From positions 1 through 47,500 of the forward strand of contig NZ_AVCC01000018.1 in the NCBI RefSeq assembly GCF_000622895.1: 47,500 bases of DNA. Reading direction: 5' to 3'. The translations under genes were made by a program, and so were the position numbers. This stretch comes from Herminiimonas sp. CN. GTDB taxonomy: Bacteria > Pseudomonadota > Gammaproteobacteria > Burkholderiales > Burkholderiaceae_D. The notes under the pieces were generated by a model, which was given only the letters and a program-made list of their open reading frames with translations, made no database searches and was not told where the DNA came from. Positions 1 to 8,115 of this stretch are shown piece by piece; position 1 is the stretch's first letter; the number at the start of each line of letters is the position of its first letter.

Positions 1-1
1 A

Positions 2-124
2 GAAATTGATTTCACCATCGAACTCATGAAATCGAAAGTGGCAAAATTGCGTGAATTGTCGCCGCTGTGGGACATGCATAAGGAAGGGATCGACATCAGT
101 TCGATCAAATGGGCATCCCATTGA
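2..124 (+). CDS. iscS: Cysteine desulfurase IscS, C-terminal end (partial)
   Basis: The first 40 sense codons in frame 2 end in SSIKWASH-stop, the typical C-terminus of IscS, the PLP-dependent cysteine desulfurase that supplies sulfur to the IscU scaffold. Only the tail is inside the window, so the catalytic lysine and cysteine loop cannot be seen. The identification rests on this tail and on the iscU gene that follows after 60 nt. It would be the first visible gene of the isc operon; iscR is probably upstream, outside the window. Confidence 0.88.
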   Translation, partial: EIDFTIELMKSKVAKLRELSPLWDMHKEGIDISSIKWASH

Positions 125-184
125 GCCGGATTGTCGTATTCAGAATCTGAAGCGCATCAACGTATCGTTTTAAGGAGCATCAAA

Positions 185-583
185 ATGGCTTACTCAGAGA
201 AAGTTCTCGATCACTACGAAAATCCGCGCAATGTCGGCGCGTTCGACAAGGGCGACGATTCGGTTGGCACCGGTATGGTCGGTGCGCCGGCGTGCGGCGA
301 CGTGATGAAGCTGCAAATCAAGGTCGGTGCGGATGGCGTGATTGAGGATGCCAAGTTCAAAACGTACGGCTGCGGTTCCGCCATCGCATCCTCGTCGCTG
401 GTGACCGAATGGGTCAAGGGCAAGACGCTGGATCAGGCGCTGGATATCAAGAATACCCAAATTGCCGAAGAACTTGCATTACCGCCAGTGAAAATTCACT
501 GCTCGATTCTGGCCGAAGATGCGATCAAGGCCGCGGTGCTGGACTATAAAACCAAGCACGGCACGGAATCGCCGGCAGCGTAA
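185..583 (+). CDS. iscU: Fe-S cluster scaffold protein IscU
   Basis: 132-residue scaffold on which [2Fe-2S] clusters are built from IscS-derived sulfur before transfer by HscA/HscB. All ligands fall at the E. coli numbering: C37 with D39, C63, H105 and C106, and the HscA-recognition motif LPPVK lies at 99-103. The start at 185 is chosen because AAGGAG stands seven bases upstream and the protein begins MAYSEKV as in the family; an in-frame ATG at 131 would only add unrelated residues. It sits between iscS and iscA in the standard order. The length is normal. Confidence 0.97.
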   Translation: MAYSEKVLDHYENPRNVGAFDKGDDSVGTGMVGAPACGDVMKLQIKVGADGVIEDAKFKTYGCGSAIASSSLVTEWVKGKTLDQALDIKNTQIAEELALPPVKIHCSILAEDAIKAAVLDYKTKHGTESPAA

Positions 584-641
584 GTTTTTGGTGCAAAACA
601 GCATTCTTTCTTCCCGCCGGAAGAACGTCACGGAGAAAATC

Positions 642-965
642 ATGGCAATTACTCTCACTGAAAAAGCGGCGAAACACATCAGCCGGTACATCGACCGGCG
701 CGGCAATGGCATCGGTCTGCGTTTCGGGGTCCGTACCACCGGCTGTTCCGGCTTGGCCTACAAGCTCGAATACGTTGACCAGATGGAAGCGGAAGACATC
801 GTGTTCGAATCGCATGGCGTCAAGGTATTCGTCGATCCGAAGAGCCTGTCTTACATTGATGGCACCGAACTGGATTTCGCGCGCGAAGGCTTGAACGAAG
901 GCTTCAAGTTCCATAATCCGAACGTCAAGGATGAATGCGGTTGCGGCGAATCTTTTACGATTTAA
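642..965 (+). CDS. iscA: Iron-sulfur cluster assembly protein IscA
   Basis: 107-residue A-type carrier that delivers iron or [2Fe-2S]/[4Fe-4S] clusters to apoproteins. The three conserved cysteines are present at C35 (TTGCSG) and C99/C101 (CGCG near the C-terminus), the same positions as in E. coli IscA. The start at 642 follows CGGAG and gives the family N-terminus [10 protein letters not shown]; the longer open frame from 519 runs back into iscU and is not credible. It lies 58 nt after iscU. The next isc gene, hscB, comes only after an unusually long 376-nt gap. Confidence 0.96.
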   Translation: MAITLTEKAAKHISRYIDRRGNGIGLRFGVRTTGCSGLAYKLEYVDQMEAEDIVFESHGVKVFVDPKSLSYIDGTELDFAREGLNEGFKFHNPNVKDECGCGESFTI

Positions 966-1086
966 TCCGGTGCGTGTTCATGCAGTGGAAAAACAATGTC
1001 CACGAAAACATGAAAAAAGTGATGATTAATAACGTTAAAATAGAGCTGTCCGCTGTGGCGAGAGTTTTACGCACCCGTTTATTGTA

Positions 1087-1150
1087 AAGAGTATATTTTT
1101 TACCCGCAGTATTTGTATGCGGGAAAATCCATAAAAATGGCTATACTCCC
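1087..1150 (-). repeat. Dispersed intergenic palindromic element, copy A
   Basis: Outer arms GAGTAT (1089-1094) and ATACTC (1143-1148) enclose two further hairpins: CCCGCA/TGCGGG (1103-1108/1118-1123) and CCAT/ATGG (1129-1132/1137-1140), giving a three-way-junction layout. It aligns base for base over most of its length with the element at 35342-35405, and more loosely with four others in this window. Orientation is given as the strand on which it reads GGGAGTATAGCC. Confidence 0.75.
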
Positions 1151-1291
1151 TATGTTTTAGCGAGGCATCGGATTCTGAATTTCATTCGCGCCTTTCGTAG
1201 GCAACAGGAAACATCGGTTACGATCTGCTGGATTGGCGGATGTCGCGTTCCGATTTTCGCTGTAAATGATGAGCATCCTGCCCGAAAATGA

Positions 1292-1322
1292 GCCTGTTGA
1301 TGTCCGGACAGGCTTTTGTTTT
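1292..1322 (+). terminator. Terminator-like hairpin ahead of hscB
   Basis: GCCTGT (1292-1297) pairs with ACAGGC (1308-1313) across a 10-nt loop and is followed by TTTTGTTTT. It ends only 20 nt before the hscB start, so it would stop or attenuate transcripts coming from iscSUA. The stem is short at six base pairs, so efficiency is uncertain. Confidence 0.55.
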
Positions 1323-1341
1323 AATTCTTGCGCAAATGTAA

Positions 1342-1860
1342 ATGCAAAATCACTTCGATTTATTCCAGCTGCCGCAGCAGTTCACGCTCGATGCCAAGGC
1401 GCTTGATGCCGCGTATCACGAAGTTCAGAATCGTGTCCATCCTGACAAGTTCGTTACTGCCAGCGACGCCGAAAAACGGGTGGCAATGCAATGGGCGACG
1501 CGTGCCAACGAGGCGTACCGGACCTTGAAGGATGCTCTCAAGCGCGCGGCTTACCTGTGCGAACTGCACGGCATCGATCTGCAGACGGAATCGAATACCG
1601 CGATGCCGACGGCTTTTCTGATGCAGCAGATGGAATGGCGCGAGGCCCTCGACGATGCCCGCGCAGCCCGCGATGTGGCGGCGCTGGACAAGATCGATGC
1701 CGAATTGCGCGCGCTGCGCAAGGACCAGGTGGCACAGATCGGCGCTGCGCTGGATGCGGCAGACTTCACCCAGGCGGCATTGGGCGTGCGGCAATTGATG
1801 TTTCTGGAGAAATTCGGCCACGAGATCGGCGCTGCATTCGCCGCCCACGAAGCTGCTTGA
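1342..1860 (+). CDS. hscB: Fe-S assembly co-chaperone HscB
   Basis: 172-residue J-domain co-chaperone that brings IscU to HscA and stimulates its ATPase. The J-domain occupies roughly residues 1-75 with the HPD tripeptide at 33-35, and a C-terminal three-helix IscU-binding domain follows. Length matches E. coli HscB (171). No clear ribosome binding site is visible. An ATG-TAA minimal start-stop pair (1336-1341) directly abuts the start codon, which could affect initiation. The gene follows the long iscA-hscB gap and is followed after 27 nt by a LysE-type exporter gene that is not part of the usual isc set. Confidence 0.95.
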   Translation: MQNHFDLFQLPQQFTLDAKALDAAYHEVQNRVHPDKFVTASDAEKRVAMQWATRANEAYRTLKDALKRAAYLCELHGIDLQTESNTAMPTAFLMQQMEWREALDDARAARDVAALDKIDAELRALRKDQVAQIGAALDAADFTQAALGVRQLMFLEKFGHEIGAAFAAHEAA

Positions 1861-1887
1861 TCGACGCATGTATGAAGGTGAAAACTG

Positions 1888-2508
1888 ATGCCTGATATCT
1901 GGTTATTCCTGGTCGCGGCGGCGACCGCGACGCTGGCTCCCGGTCCGGACAATCTTTATGTGCTGACGCGCGGCATCACGCAGGGCAAAAAGGCCGGCCT
2001 GGTGGCGGCGCTGGGCTTTAGTTCCGGGCTGATTTTCCATACCCTGCTGGCAGTGCTCGGTTTTGCGGCAATGATCCAGGCTGCGCCGCTGGCTTATGAC
2101 GTGATCCGTTACGCAGGCGCGGCCTATTTGATTTACCTTGGCGTGCGCACTTTGCGCGCGGGAGCCATCGTCAACACGGATGCCTTGGCGACCATGGTGG
2201 CGCCGCGCAAAATTTATTGGCAGAGCGTGGTTGCCAATATCCTCAATCCCAAGGTGACGCTCTTTTTCATCGCTTTCCTGCCGCAATTCGTCAATCTGCA
2301 GGCGGGGCATGTCGCCGCCCAGATGCTGCTGCTGGCCGGCCTGTTCATTCTGGTGACGCTGTCCATCTTCGGCAGCATCGCTTTTTTTTCCGGAATCGTC
2401 GGTGCATATCTGCAGCGTAATGCCGCCGCTTCCCTTTATTTGAATCGTCTGGCAGGGTGTGCCTTTATCGGCCTCGGTATTCGCATCGCCTTGCCGGCTT
2501 CACGGTAA
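1888..2508 (+). CDS. LysE/RhtB family amino acid exporter
   Basis: 206-residue membrane protein of the LysE/RhtB family, which exports amino acids or related small metabolites. The N-terminal APGPDN motif (about residues 17-22), the NPK motif before a membrane helix (about 118-120) and five to six hydrophobic helices are family hallmarks. AAGG lies 10 nt before the ATG. It is tightly packed between hscB (27 nt) and hscA (6 nt), so it is probably co-transcribed. Export substrates cannot be read from sequence; cysteine or threonine derivatives are typical of relatives. Its place inside the isc operon is unusual. Confidence 0.9.
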   Translation: MPDIWLFLVAAATATLAPGPDNLYVLTRGITQGKKAGLVAALGFSSGLIFHTLLAVLGFAAMIQAAPLAYDVIRYAGAAYLIYLGVRTLRAGAIVNTDALATMVAPRKIYWQSVVANILNPKVTLFFIAFLPQFVNLQAGHVAAQMLLLAGLFILVTLSIFGSIAFFSGIVGAYLQRNAAASLYLNRLAGCAFIGLGIRIALPASR

Positions 2509-2514
2509 TATCGC

Positions 2515-4380
2515 ATGGCACTCTTACAAATCGCAGAACCCGGCATGTCCACCGCGCCGCACCAGCACCGGCTGGCGGTCGGAATCGATCTGGGCACCAC
2601 CAATTCGCTGGTCGCCACCGTACGCAACAGCATTCCCGAAATCCTGATGGATGCGGAGGGGCGCTGCCTGCTGCCGTCCATTGTGCGCTATCTGCCCGGC
2701 GGCCAGGTGCATATCGGCTACAAGGCGCAGGCGACGCAGACCATAGACCCGAAAAATACCATCGTGTCGGTCAAACGCTTCATGGGGCGCGGCCTGAAGG
2801 ATGTCCCATATGTCGAGAACCTGCCCTACGATTTCCAGGATGCGCCCGGCATGGTGCAGATCAATACCGTCGCCGGCGTCAAGAGCCCGGTCGAAATTTC
2901 CGCGCAAATCCTGGCCACCCTGCGCCAGCAGGCGGAAGACGCGTTGGGCGACGATCTGGTCGGCGCGGTGATTACGGTCCCGGCGTACTTCGACGATGCG
3001 CAGCGCCAGGCCACCAAGGATGCGGCCCGTCTGGCCGGCATCAACGTGTTGCGCCTGCTCAACGAACCGACTGCCGCGGCGATCGCCTATGGATTGGACA
3101 ACGGCTCCGAAGGGATTTATGCGGTGTACGATCTGGGCGGCGGCACCTTCGATATTTCGATCCTGAAACTGACCAAGGGCGTGTTCGAAGTCTTGTCCAC
3201 CGGCGGCGATTCCGCTCTGGGCGGCGACGATTTCGACCACCGGCTGTTTTGCTGGATCATCGAGCAGGCCAAGCTAGCGCCGCTGTCGGATCAGGATACC
3301 CGGCTGCTGATGGTCAAGGCGCGCGAAGCCAAAGAGCTGCTGTCATCCAAATCCGAAACCCGCATCGATGCGACGCTGAATTCGGGCGAAAGCGTGAGTC
3401 TGGTCGTAAGTGCGGCCCAATTCGTTGAAATTACCCAGCATTTGGTCGCCAAAACATTATTACCCTGCCGCAAGGCGCTGCGCGATGCCGGCTTGTCGGC
3501 CGACGATGTCGACGGCGTGGTGCTGGTCGGCGGTGCGACCCGGATGCCGCATGCGCGCAAGGCAGTCGGAGAGTTCTTCCAGACTACGCCGCTGGCGAAC
3601 ATCGACCCGGATCAGGTAGTCGCGCTGGGCGCGGCGATTCAGGCCAATCTGCTGGCCGGCAACCGCACTGCCGGCGACGACTGGCTGCTGCTGGACGTGA
3701 TTCCGCTCTCGCTCGGGATCGAAACCATGGGGGGGCTGGCGGAAAAAGTCATTCCGCGCAATGCCACCATCCCGTGCGCCCGGGCGCAGGAGTTCACCAC
3801 TTTCAAGGATGGCCAGACCGCGCTGGCGGTGCATGTGGTGCAGGGCGACCGTGAGCTGGTCAGCGATTGCCGCTCGCTGGCCCGCTTCGAATTGCGCGGC
3901 ATCCCGCCGATGGCGGCCGGCGCCGCGCGGATTCGCATCACCTACCAGGTCGATGCGGACGGCCTGCTGTCGGTGTCGGCGCGGGAATTGCGTTCCGGGG
4001 TGGAAGCCTCGATCGTGGTCAAGCCATCGTACGGCCTGGGCGATGACGAAGTCGCGCGCATGCTGCAGGATTCCTTCGCTTCGGCGGATATCGACATGCA
4101 GTCGCGCGCGTTGCGCGAAGAGCAGGTCGAGGCCGAACGGATCATGCTGGCAACCCGGTCGGCACTGGATGACGATGGCAATTTGCTGTCCATTGATGAG
4201 CGCGCTGCCATCGATGCCTTGCTGCAAGGTGTGCGCGAGCAAGTCCAGGGCACCGATCATGTTGCAATTCGCGCTGCGGTGAGCGCACTGGCGCACGGCA
4301 CCGAGGATTTCGCCGCCCGCCGCATGGATCGCAGTGTGCGCTCCGCTCTGGCCGGCAAGAAGCTCGATGAAATCGCCTGA
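2515..4380 (+). CDS. hscA: Fe-S assembly chaperone HscA
   Basis: 621-residue Hsp70-class ATPase dedicated to IscU; it binds LPPVK and drives cluster release. The start at 2515 is preferred because MALLQI..EPG matches the E. coli HscA N-terminus; a second ATG lies ten codons on. The nucleotide-binding domain shows GIDLGTTNS (about 23-31), DLGGGTFD (about 207) and VGGATRMP (about 342); the substrate-binding domain fills the last 220 residues. The LysE-type stop is six nt upstream, so translational coupling is likely. E. coli HscA is 616 residues. Confidence 0.96.
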   Translation: MALLQIAEPGMSTAPHQHRLAVGIDLGTTNSLVATVRNSIPEILMDAEGRCLLPSIVRYLPGGQVHIGYKAQATQTIDPKNTIVSVKRFMGRGLKDVPYVENLPYDFQDAPGMVQINTVAGVKSPVEISAQILATLRQQAEDALGDDLVGAVITVPAYFDDAQRQATKDAARLAGINVLRLLNEPTAAAIAYGLDNGSEGIYAVYDLGGGTFDISILKLTKGVFEVLSTGGDSALGGDDFDHRLFCWIIEQAKLAPLSDQDTRLLMVKAREAKELLSSKSETRIDATLNSGESVSLVVSAAQFVEITQHLVAKTLLPCRKALRDAGLSADDVDGVVLVGGATRMPHARKAVGEFFQTTPLANIDPDQVVALGAAIQANLLAGNRTAGDDWLLLDVIPLSLGIETMGGLAEKVIPRNATIPCARAQEFTTFKDGQTALAVHVVQGDRELVSDCRSLARFELRGIPPMAAGAARIRITYQVDADGLLSVSARELRSGVEASIVVKPSYGLGDDEVARMLQDSFASADIDMQSRALREEQVEAERIMLATRSALDDDGNLLSIDERAAIDALLQGVREQVQGTDHVAIRAAVSALAHGTEDFAARRMDRSVRSALAGKKLDEIA

Positions 4381-4448
4381 CGCAAGAATATTTTTCGCAT
4401 CGTTCAATGCCGTTCGCGGCAGCCCATCCCATTTTCGAGGTAAATAGA

Positions 4449-4787
4449 GTGCCCCAAATCGTCATACTTCCCCACCCGCAACTGTGCCCGGACGGTGCGG
4501 TGATCGATGCGCCGACCGGAAAATCGCTGTGCGATGTGCTGCTCGACAGCGAGATCGAGATCGAACATGCATGCGAAAAATCCTGCGCCTGCACCACCTG
4601 CCACGTCATCATCCGCGAAGGCTTCGCCTCGCTGGAGGACGCCACCGAAGCGGAAGAAGACTTGCTCGACAAGGCCTGGGGCCTGGAGCCGGTTTCGCGC
4701 CTGTCCTGCCAGGCGCTGGTGGGCGAAGAGGATCTGGTGGTTGAAATTCCGAAGTACACGATCAACCACGCACGCGAAAATCATTGA
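4449..4787 (+). CDS. fdx: [2Fe-2S] ferredoxin of the isc system
   Basis: 112-residue adrenodoxin-type ferredoxin that supplies electrons for Fe-S cluster assembly. Cluster ligands C42, C48, C51 and C87 and the additional C46 match E. coli Fdx, as does the C-terminal YTINHARE. The start is assigned to GTG at 4449 (protein then begins PQIVILPH) with GAGG ten nt upstream; a longer ATG frame from 4407 adds residues without family similarity. It follows hscA by 68 nt and precedes iscX by 25 nt. Confidence 0.95.
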   Translation: MPQIVILPHPQLCPDGAVIDAPTGKSLCDVLLDSEIEIEHACEKSCACTTCHVIIREGFASLEDATEAEEDLLDKAWGLEPVSRLSCQALVGEEDLVVEIPKYTINHARENH

Positions 4788-4812
4788 TCCGCAGGACGGA
4801 CAGGAGAACAGC

Positions 4813-5007
4813 ATGAAATGGACCGATAGCCAGCGTATTGCGGAAGAACTTTTCGACAAATTCCCGCAAATTGATCCGTTGACGGTGCGCTTTACCGATT
4901 TGCACCGCTGGGTCTGCGAACTGGATGGCTTCGATGACCAGCCCGACCATTCGGGCGAAAAAATTCTCGAATCGATCCAGATGGCATGGATTGCCGAGGC
5001 AGAATAA
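4813..5007 (+). CDS. iscX: Fe-S assembly protein IscX (YfhJ)
   Basis: 64-residue acidic protein of the IscX family, which binds IscS and iron and modulates the rate of cluster assembly. It begins MKWTDSQRIAEEL, has the conserved DPLTVRFTDLHRWV centre and ends IQMAWI, and its length equals the family norm (66). AGGAG stands five nt before the ATG. It is the last gene of the isc operon and is followed by a hairpin with a short T-run. Confidence 0.95.
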   Translation: MKWTDSQRIAEELFDKFPQIDPLTVRFTDLHRWVCELDGFDDQPDHSGEKILESIQMAWIAEAE

Positions 5008-5028
5008 ATACGGCATCAAATGGCACGA

Positions 5029-5063
5029 AAAAGCGCACTCGCGAGTGTTCGCAAGGCGCTTTT
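5029..5063 (+). terminator. Terminator of the isc operon
   Basis: AAAAGCGC (5029-5036) and GCGCTTTT (5056-5063) are perfect eight-base arms; the loop itself contains ACTCGCGAGT, a second small palindrome. It lies 21 nt after the iscX stop, which suits rho-independent termination. Confidence 0.75.
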
Positions 5064-5085
5064 CATGCCTTTTGCGCGGCTTTAT

Positions 5086-5156
5086 ATACCCAATTATGTA
5101 TTTTTAAATGCCGCAATAAAGCCGTGGGTAAAATGCAGGTATTTTAGCTATACCCC
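5086..5156 (-). repeat. Dispersed intergenic element, copy B
   Basis: Read on the minus strand it starts GGGGTATAGC and continues with TGCATTTT, a TTATTGCGG core and AAAATACA, matching the consensus of the family seen at 1087 and 35342. It also takes part in a local inverted repeat, CGGCTTTAT (about 5077) with ATAAAGCCG (5115-5123). The outer palindrome is degenerate in this copy. Confidence 0.5.
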
Positions 5157-5219
5157 AAGTATTTTGTAAATTTTGCAGGATTTTTCCTGCTCCTTTGCGT
5201 TCAGAATGGATCTTGTGCA

Positions 5220-6065
5220 ATGTCAGATGTAAAGCCCGTAGCCCAGATGCACGAAATCCGGCCCGGCCAGTCGATAGAGCTGCTCAAGGAATTGCATATC
5301 CTCACGCGCGACGGCAAGCTGAACCAGGATAGCCGCCGCAAGCTCAAGCAGGTGTACCACCTGTACCAATTCATCGAACCCTTGCTGCAACAAGTGCTGC
5401 AGCAGCGCGGCGAAATTCGCCTGGTCGATCATGGCGCCGGCAAGTCGTATCTGGGCTTCATCCTGTACGACCTGTTCTTCAAGTCGCTGGCCGGCGCTTC
5501 GCACATTTACGGCATCGAGACCCGGGATGAACTGGTCCAAAAGTCCGAGGCGCTGGCGGCGCGGCTGGATTTCCCCGGCATGTCGTTCCTGAACCTGTCG
5601 GTGGCCGAAGCGACCCTGTCCGACCGGCTGCCGGCCGAGGTCGATATCGTCACCGCTCTGCACGCCTGCAATACCGCGACCGACGATGCGATCCGTTTCG
5701 CCTTGAAAAAGAACGCGCGCTTCATGGTGCTGGTGCCATGCTGCCAGGCCGAGGTGGCATCGGTGCTGAAGCGCAACAAGGGCAAGGCGCTGGCGAAAAG
5801 CGCGCTGACTGAAATCTGGCGCCATCCGCTGCATACGCGCGAATTCGGCAGCCAGGTCACCAATGTGCTGCGCTGCCTGCAACTGGAAGCGCATGGCTAC
5901 CAGGTCAACGTGACCGAACTGGTCGGCTGGGAACATTCGATGAAGAACGAATTGATCATCGCCACCTACCAGGACCTGCCGCGCAAGCGGCCGTCGGAGC
6001 GGCTGCAGGAAGTGTTGGCGACGCTGGGGCTGGAGGAAATGGCGGAGCGCTTTTTTACCGCATGA
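5220..6065 (+). CDS. Class I SAM-dependent methyltransferase (Methyltransf_32-like)
   Basis: 281-residue protein. The Rossmann SAM-binding motif is VDHGAGKSYLGF (about residues 69-80), followed by an acidic residue at the end of strand 2 (YGIETRD) and ALHACNTATDDAI (about 148-160) and VPCCQ (about 172-176), the pattern of the Methyltransf_32 family, which has relatives among RNA methyltransferases. The actual substrate is unknown. It stands alone between the isc terminator and a strong bidirectional terminator, and it is convergent with bktB. A weak ribosome binding site precedes the ATG. Confidence 0.75.
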   Translation: MSDVKPVAQMHEIRPGQSIELLKELHILTRDGKLNQDSRRKLKQVYHLYQFIEPLLQQVLQQRGEIRLVDHGAGKSYLGFILYDLFFKSLAGASHIYGIETRDELVQKSEALAARLDFPGMSFLNLSVAEATLSDRLPAEVDIVTALHACNTATDDAIRFALKKNARFMVLVPCCQAEVASVLKRNKGKALAKSALTEIWRHPLHTREFGSQVTNVLRCLQLEAHGYQVNVTELVGWEHSMKNELIIATYQDLPRKRPSERLQEVLATLGLEEMAERFFTA

Positions 6066-6088
6066 AGGTAGCGCCCGGCACGCGTTAA

Positions 6089-6125
6089 AAAAACCCGCGC
6101 ATCGCTGGACGATGCGCGGGTTTTT
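6089..6125. terminator. Bidirectional terminator between the methyltransferase gene and bktB
   Basis: Perfect 16-base arms AAAAACCCGCGCATCG (6089-6104) and its complement (6110-6125), with a 5-nt loop and an A-run on one side and a T-run on the other. It serves both convergent genes. Confidence 0.92.
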
Positions 6126-6158
6126 GTTGGCCGGACAGATTCCGGCTGCGGCGCCTGG

Positions 6159-7349
6159 TTACAGGCGTTCGACGATCGCTGCAATCCCCTGGCCGCCGCC
6201 GATGCACATGGTGATCAGGCCGTAGCGCTGGTTGGTGCGAATCAGTTCGTACACGCATTTCACGGTCAGGATCGAGCCGGTTGCGCCCAGCGGGTGGCCC
6301 AGCGCAATCGCGCCGCCGTTCGGGTTGGTGCGGGCCGGGTCGAGTTCCAGACCGCGGCAGACGCCCAGCGACTGCGCTGCGAAAGCTTCGTTCGATTCGA
6401 TCACGGCCATGTCGTCGAGCTTCAGGCCGGCGCGTTTCAGCGCCAGTTGCACCGCAGGAATCGGGCCGGTGCCCATGATCGCATTATCGACACCGCAGAC
6501 CGCGTACGATACCAGACGCGCCAGCGGCGACAGGCCGGCACGTTCCGCTGCGCCGGCTTCCATCAGCACGCAAGCGGCGGCGCCATCGTTCAGGCCGGAG
6601 GCATTGCCGGCAGTTACGGTGCCGCCATCCTTCTTGAATGCCGGCTTGAGCTTGGCCAGGCTTTCCAGCGTGGCATCGGCTTTCGGATGCTCGTCGGTAT
6701 CGAAGGCGACTATGCCTTTGCGCGTCTTGATTTCGACCGGTGCGATTTGCGATTTGAAGTGACCGGCAGCGATTGCGGCAAGCGCTTTCTTTTGGCTATC
6801 GATTGCAAAAGCGTCCTGCTCTTCGCGCGAGATTTTGTATTTTTCCGCAACGTTCTCGGCCGTGATGCCCATGTGGCCGACGCCGAACGGATCCGTGACT
6901 GCGCCGACCAGCATGTCGACCATCTTGGTGTCGCCCAGGCGCGCGCCCCAGCGGGCCGACGGTACCGAGAACGCGGCGCGGCTCATGGTTTCAACGCCGG
7001 CGCCAACCGCAATGTCGGTGTCGCCCAGTTGAATCGCATTGGCTGCGGTAACGATCGCTTGCAGGCCGGAGCCGCACAGGCGGTTCAGGGTCAGCGCCAC
7101 CGATTCGTGTGCCATGCCGGAATTGACGCCGACCACGCGCGAGACGTACATGTCGCGCGTTTCAGTGTGGATCACGTTGCCGAGCACGATCTGGCCGGCA
7201 CTGGCCGGATCGACCTTGGCGCGGGCAAAGGCTTCCTTGACTGCAACCACGCCGAGTTCGCAGGCCGGGGTGTCCTTCAGGGCGCCACCGTAAGTCCCAA
7301 TAGCGGTGCGTGCTGCGCCGACGATCACTACTTGTCTTGCGTTTGCCAT
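6159..7349 (-). CDS. bktB: Beta-ketothiolase / acetyl-CoA acetyltransferase, BktB-type
   Basis: 396-residue thiolase that condenses acyl-CoA with acetyl-CoA, or cleaves 3-ketoacyl-CoA, in polyhydroxyalkanoate and fatty acid metabolism in the cytoplasm. Catalytic residues are visible: C92 in NRLCGSG, H352 in GHPLGATG and C382 in CIGGGQG. Shared stretches such as TETRDMY, SARWGARLGD and FDTDEHP resemble Ralstonia BktB more than PhaA, but this is judged from memory. AAGGAAATGAC precedes the ATG. A phasin gene 770 nt away supports a PHA role. The gene is monocistronic. Confidence 0.9.
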   Translation of the reverse strand: MANARQVVIVGAARTAIGTYGGALKDTPACELGVVAVKEAFARAKVDPASAGQIVLGNVIHTETRDMYVSRVVGVNSGMAHESVALTLNRLCGSGLQAIVTAANAIQLGDTDIAVGAGVETMSRAAFSVPSARWGARLGDTKMVDMLVGAVTDPFGVGHMGITAENVAEKYKISREEQDAFAIDSQKKALAAIAAGHFKSQIAPVEIKTRKGIVAFDTDEHPKADATLESLAKLKPAFKKDGGTVTAGNASGLNDGAAACVLMEAGAAERAGLSPLARLVSYAVCGVDNAIMGTGPIPAVQLALKRAGLKLDDMAVIESNEAFAAQSLGVCRGLELDPARTNPNGGAIALGHPLGATGSILTVKCVYELIRTNQRYGLITMCIGGGQGIAAIVERL

Positions 7350-7572
7350 GTCATTTCCTTTTGATTAATTTATCCGTATGTGAATGAATGATGCGAAATT
7401 CGAAGAGATGCCAAGCGCGCAAAATGCATCTTGTTTGATTATAGCGCGCAATAATCCCCAATTTTATTGACATAAGCCCGAAACAGGCAAACATGTGACG
7501 GATAATGTGCGCTGCGTCAATTCATCGACTCGTTGCATTTCTCAGTGGATGCATCAGAAAAGGAAATCCAGC

Positions 7573-7956
7573 ATGGCGCCTGCAACCATCGACCTGCGTA
7601 GCGATACCGCCACCCAGCCGTGCGCCGCCATGCGCCAAGCTGGCATCATGGCATCGGCCGGCATCCACGCGCTGGAGCATAACGTGCCGCGCTTGGCCGA
7701 GGATCACGCGAATGCACTGTATCTGGCGCAAGGTTTGGCGCAGATTCCCGGTTTGGCGGTGCGGATGCCGCAAACCAATATCGTGTATGTGGATGTGCCG
7801 CCGCAATGCTGCCTGGAACTGGCTGCGGCGCTGCAGGAAAACGGCATCGTTGCCAGCGTCAGCGCCCACATGCGGCTGGTGACGCACAGGGATGTGACGC
7901 ATCCGGATGTCGCGCAGGTAATCGGGGTATTTGCGCGCAGCCTGGCGGCGGATTGA
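7573..7956 (+). pseudogene. ltaE: L-threonine aldolase with a large internal deletion
   Basis: The intact frame encodes only 127 residues: the N-terminus of a PLP-dependent low-specificity threonine aldolase (IDLRSDTATQP..AMRQA) joined directly to its C-terminal third (GIMASAGIHALEHNVPRLAEDH and onward to the end). About 200 residues, including the PLP-lysine, are missing from the usual roughly 340. In full-length relatives MRQA occurs both near residue 20 and again just before GILAAAGL, so the join falls at a repeated word. AGGAAATCC precedes the ATG. The product is almost surely inactive although the frame is open. Confidence 0.85.
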
Positions 7957-8004
7957 GCGCTTCGGCAGGGTGGGAGTCGAATGTATTGGCTTTTATCTCT
8001 TATG

Positions 8005-8070
8005 TTGCGCCGCACAAAAAATGCTGGACATTTTTCTGTGTCTTGTGTAAAGTGCATTTGTGCAGCGCAC
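8005..8070 (+). promoter_or_regulatory. phaP promoter with paired TGC-rich motifs
   Basis: TGGACA (8025-8030) and TAAAGT (8048-8053) are spaced 17 nt apart, a good sigma-70 promoter. Flanking it are TTGCGCCGCACA (8005-8016) and GTGCAGCGCAC (8060-8070), the latter with GTGC/GCAC arms. TGC/GCA-rich sites near phasin promoters are typical targets of the PHA-sensing repressor PhaR, so PhaR control is a reasonable inference. Confidence 0.55.
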
Positions 8071-8115
8071 CATTACGTGGTTCGATTAGCAATACTCAAC
8101 AAAAAGGAGAGTGTC

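Larger units (their letters stand above)
966..1341. other. Long non-coding gap inside the isc operon
   Basis: 376 nt between iscA and hscB with no plausible gene on either strand. It is AT-rich in the left half, with a promoter-like TTAAAAT near 1030. It holds one copy of the dispersed palindromic element (1087-1150) and a terminator-like hairpin (1292-1322). Most isc operons have only short spacers here, so hscB onward may have separate or attenuated expression. Confidence 0.7.
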
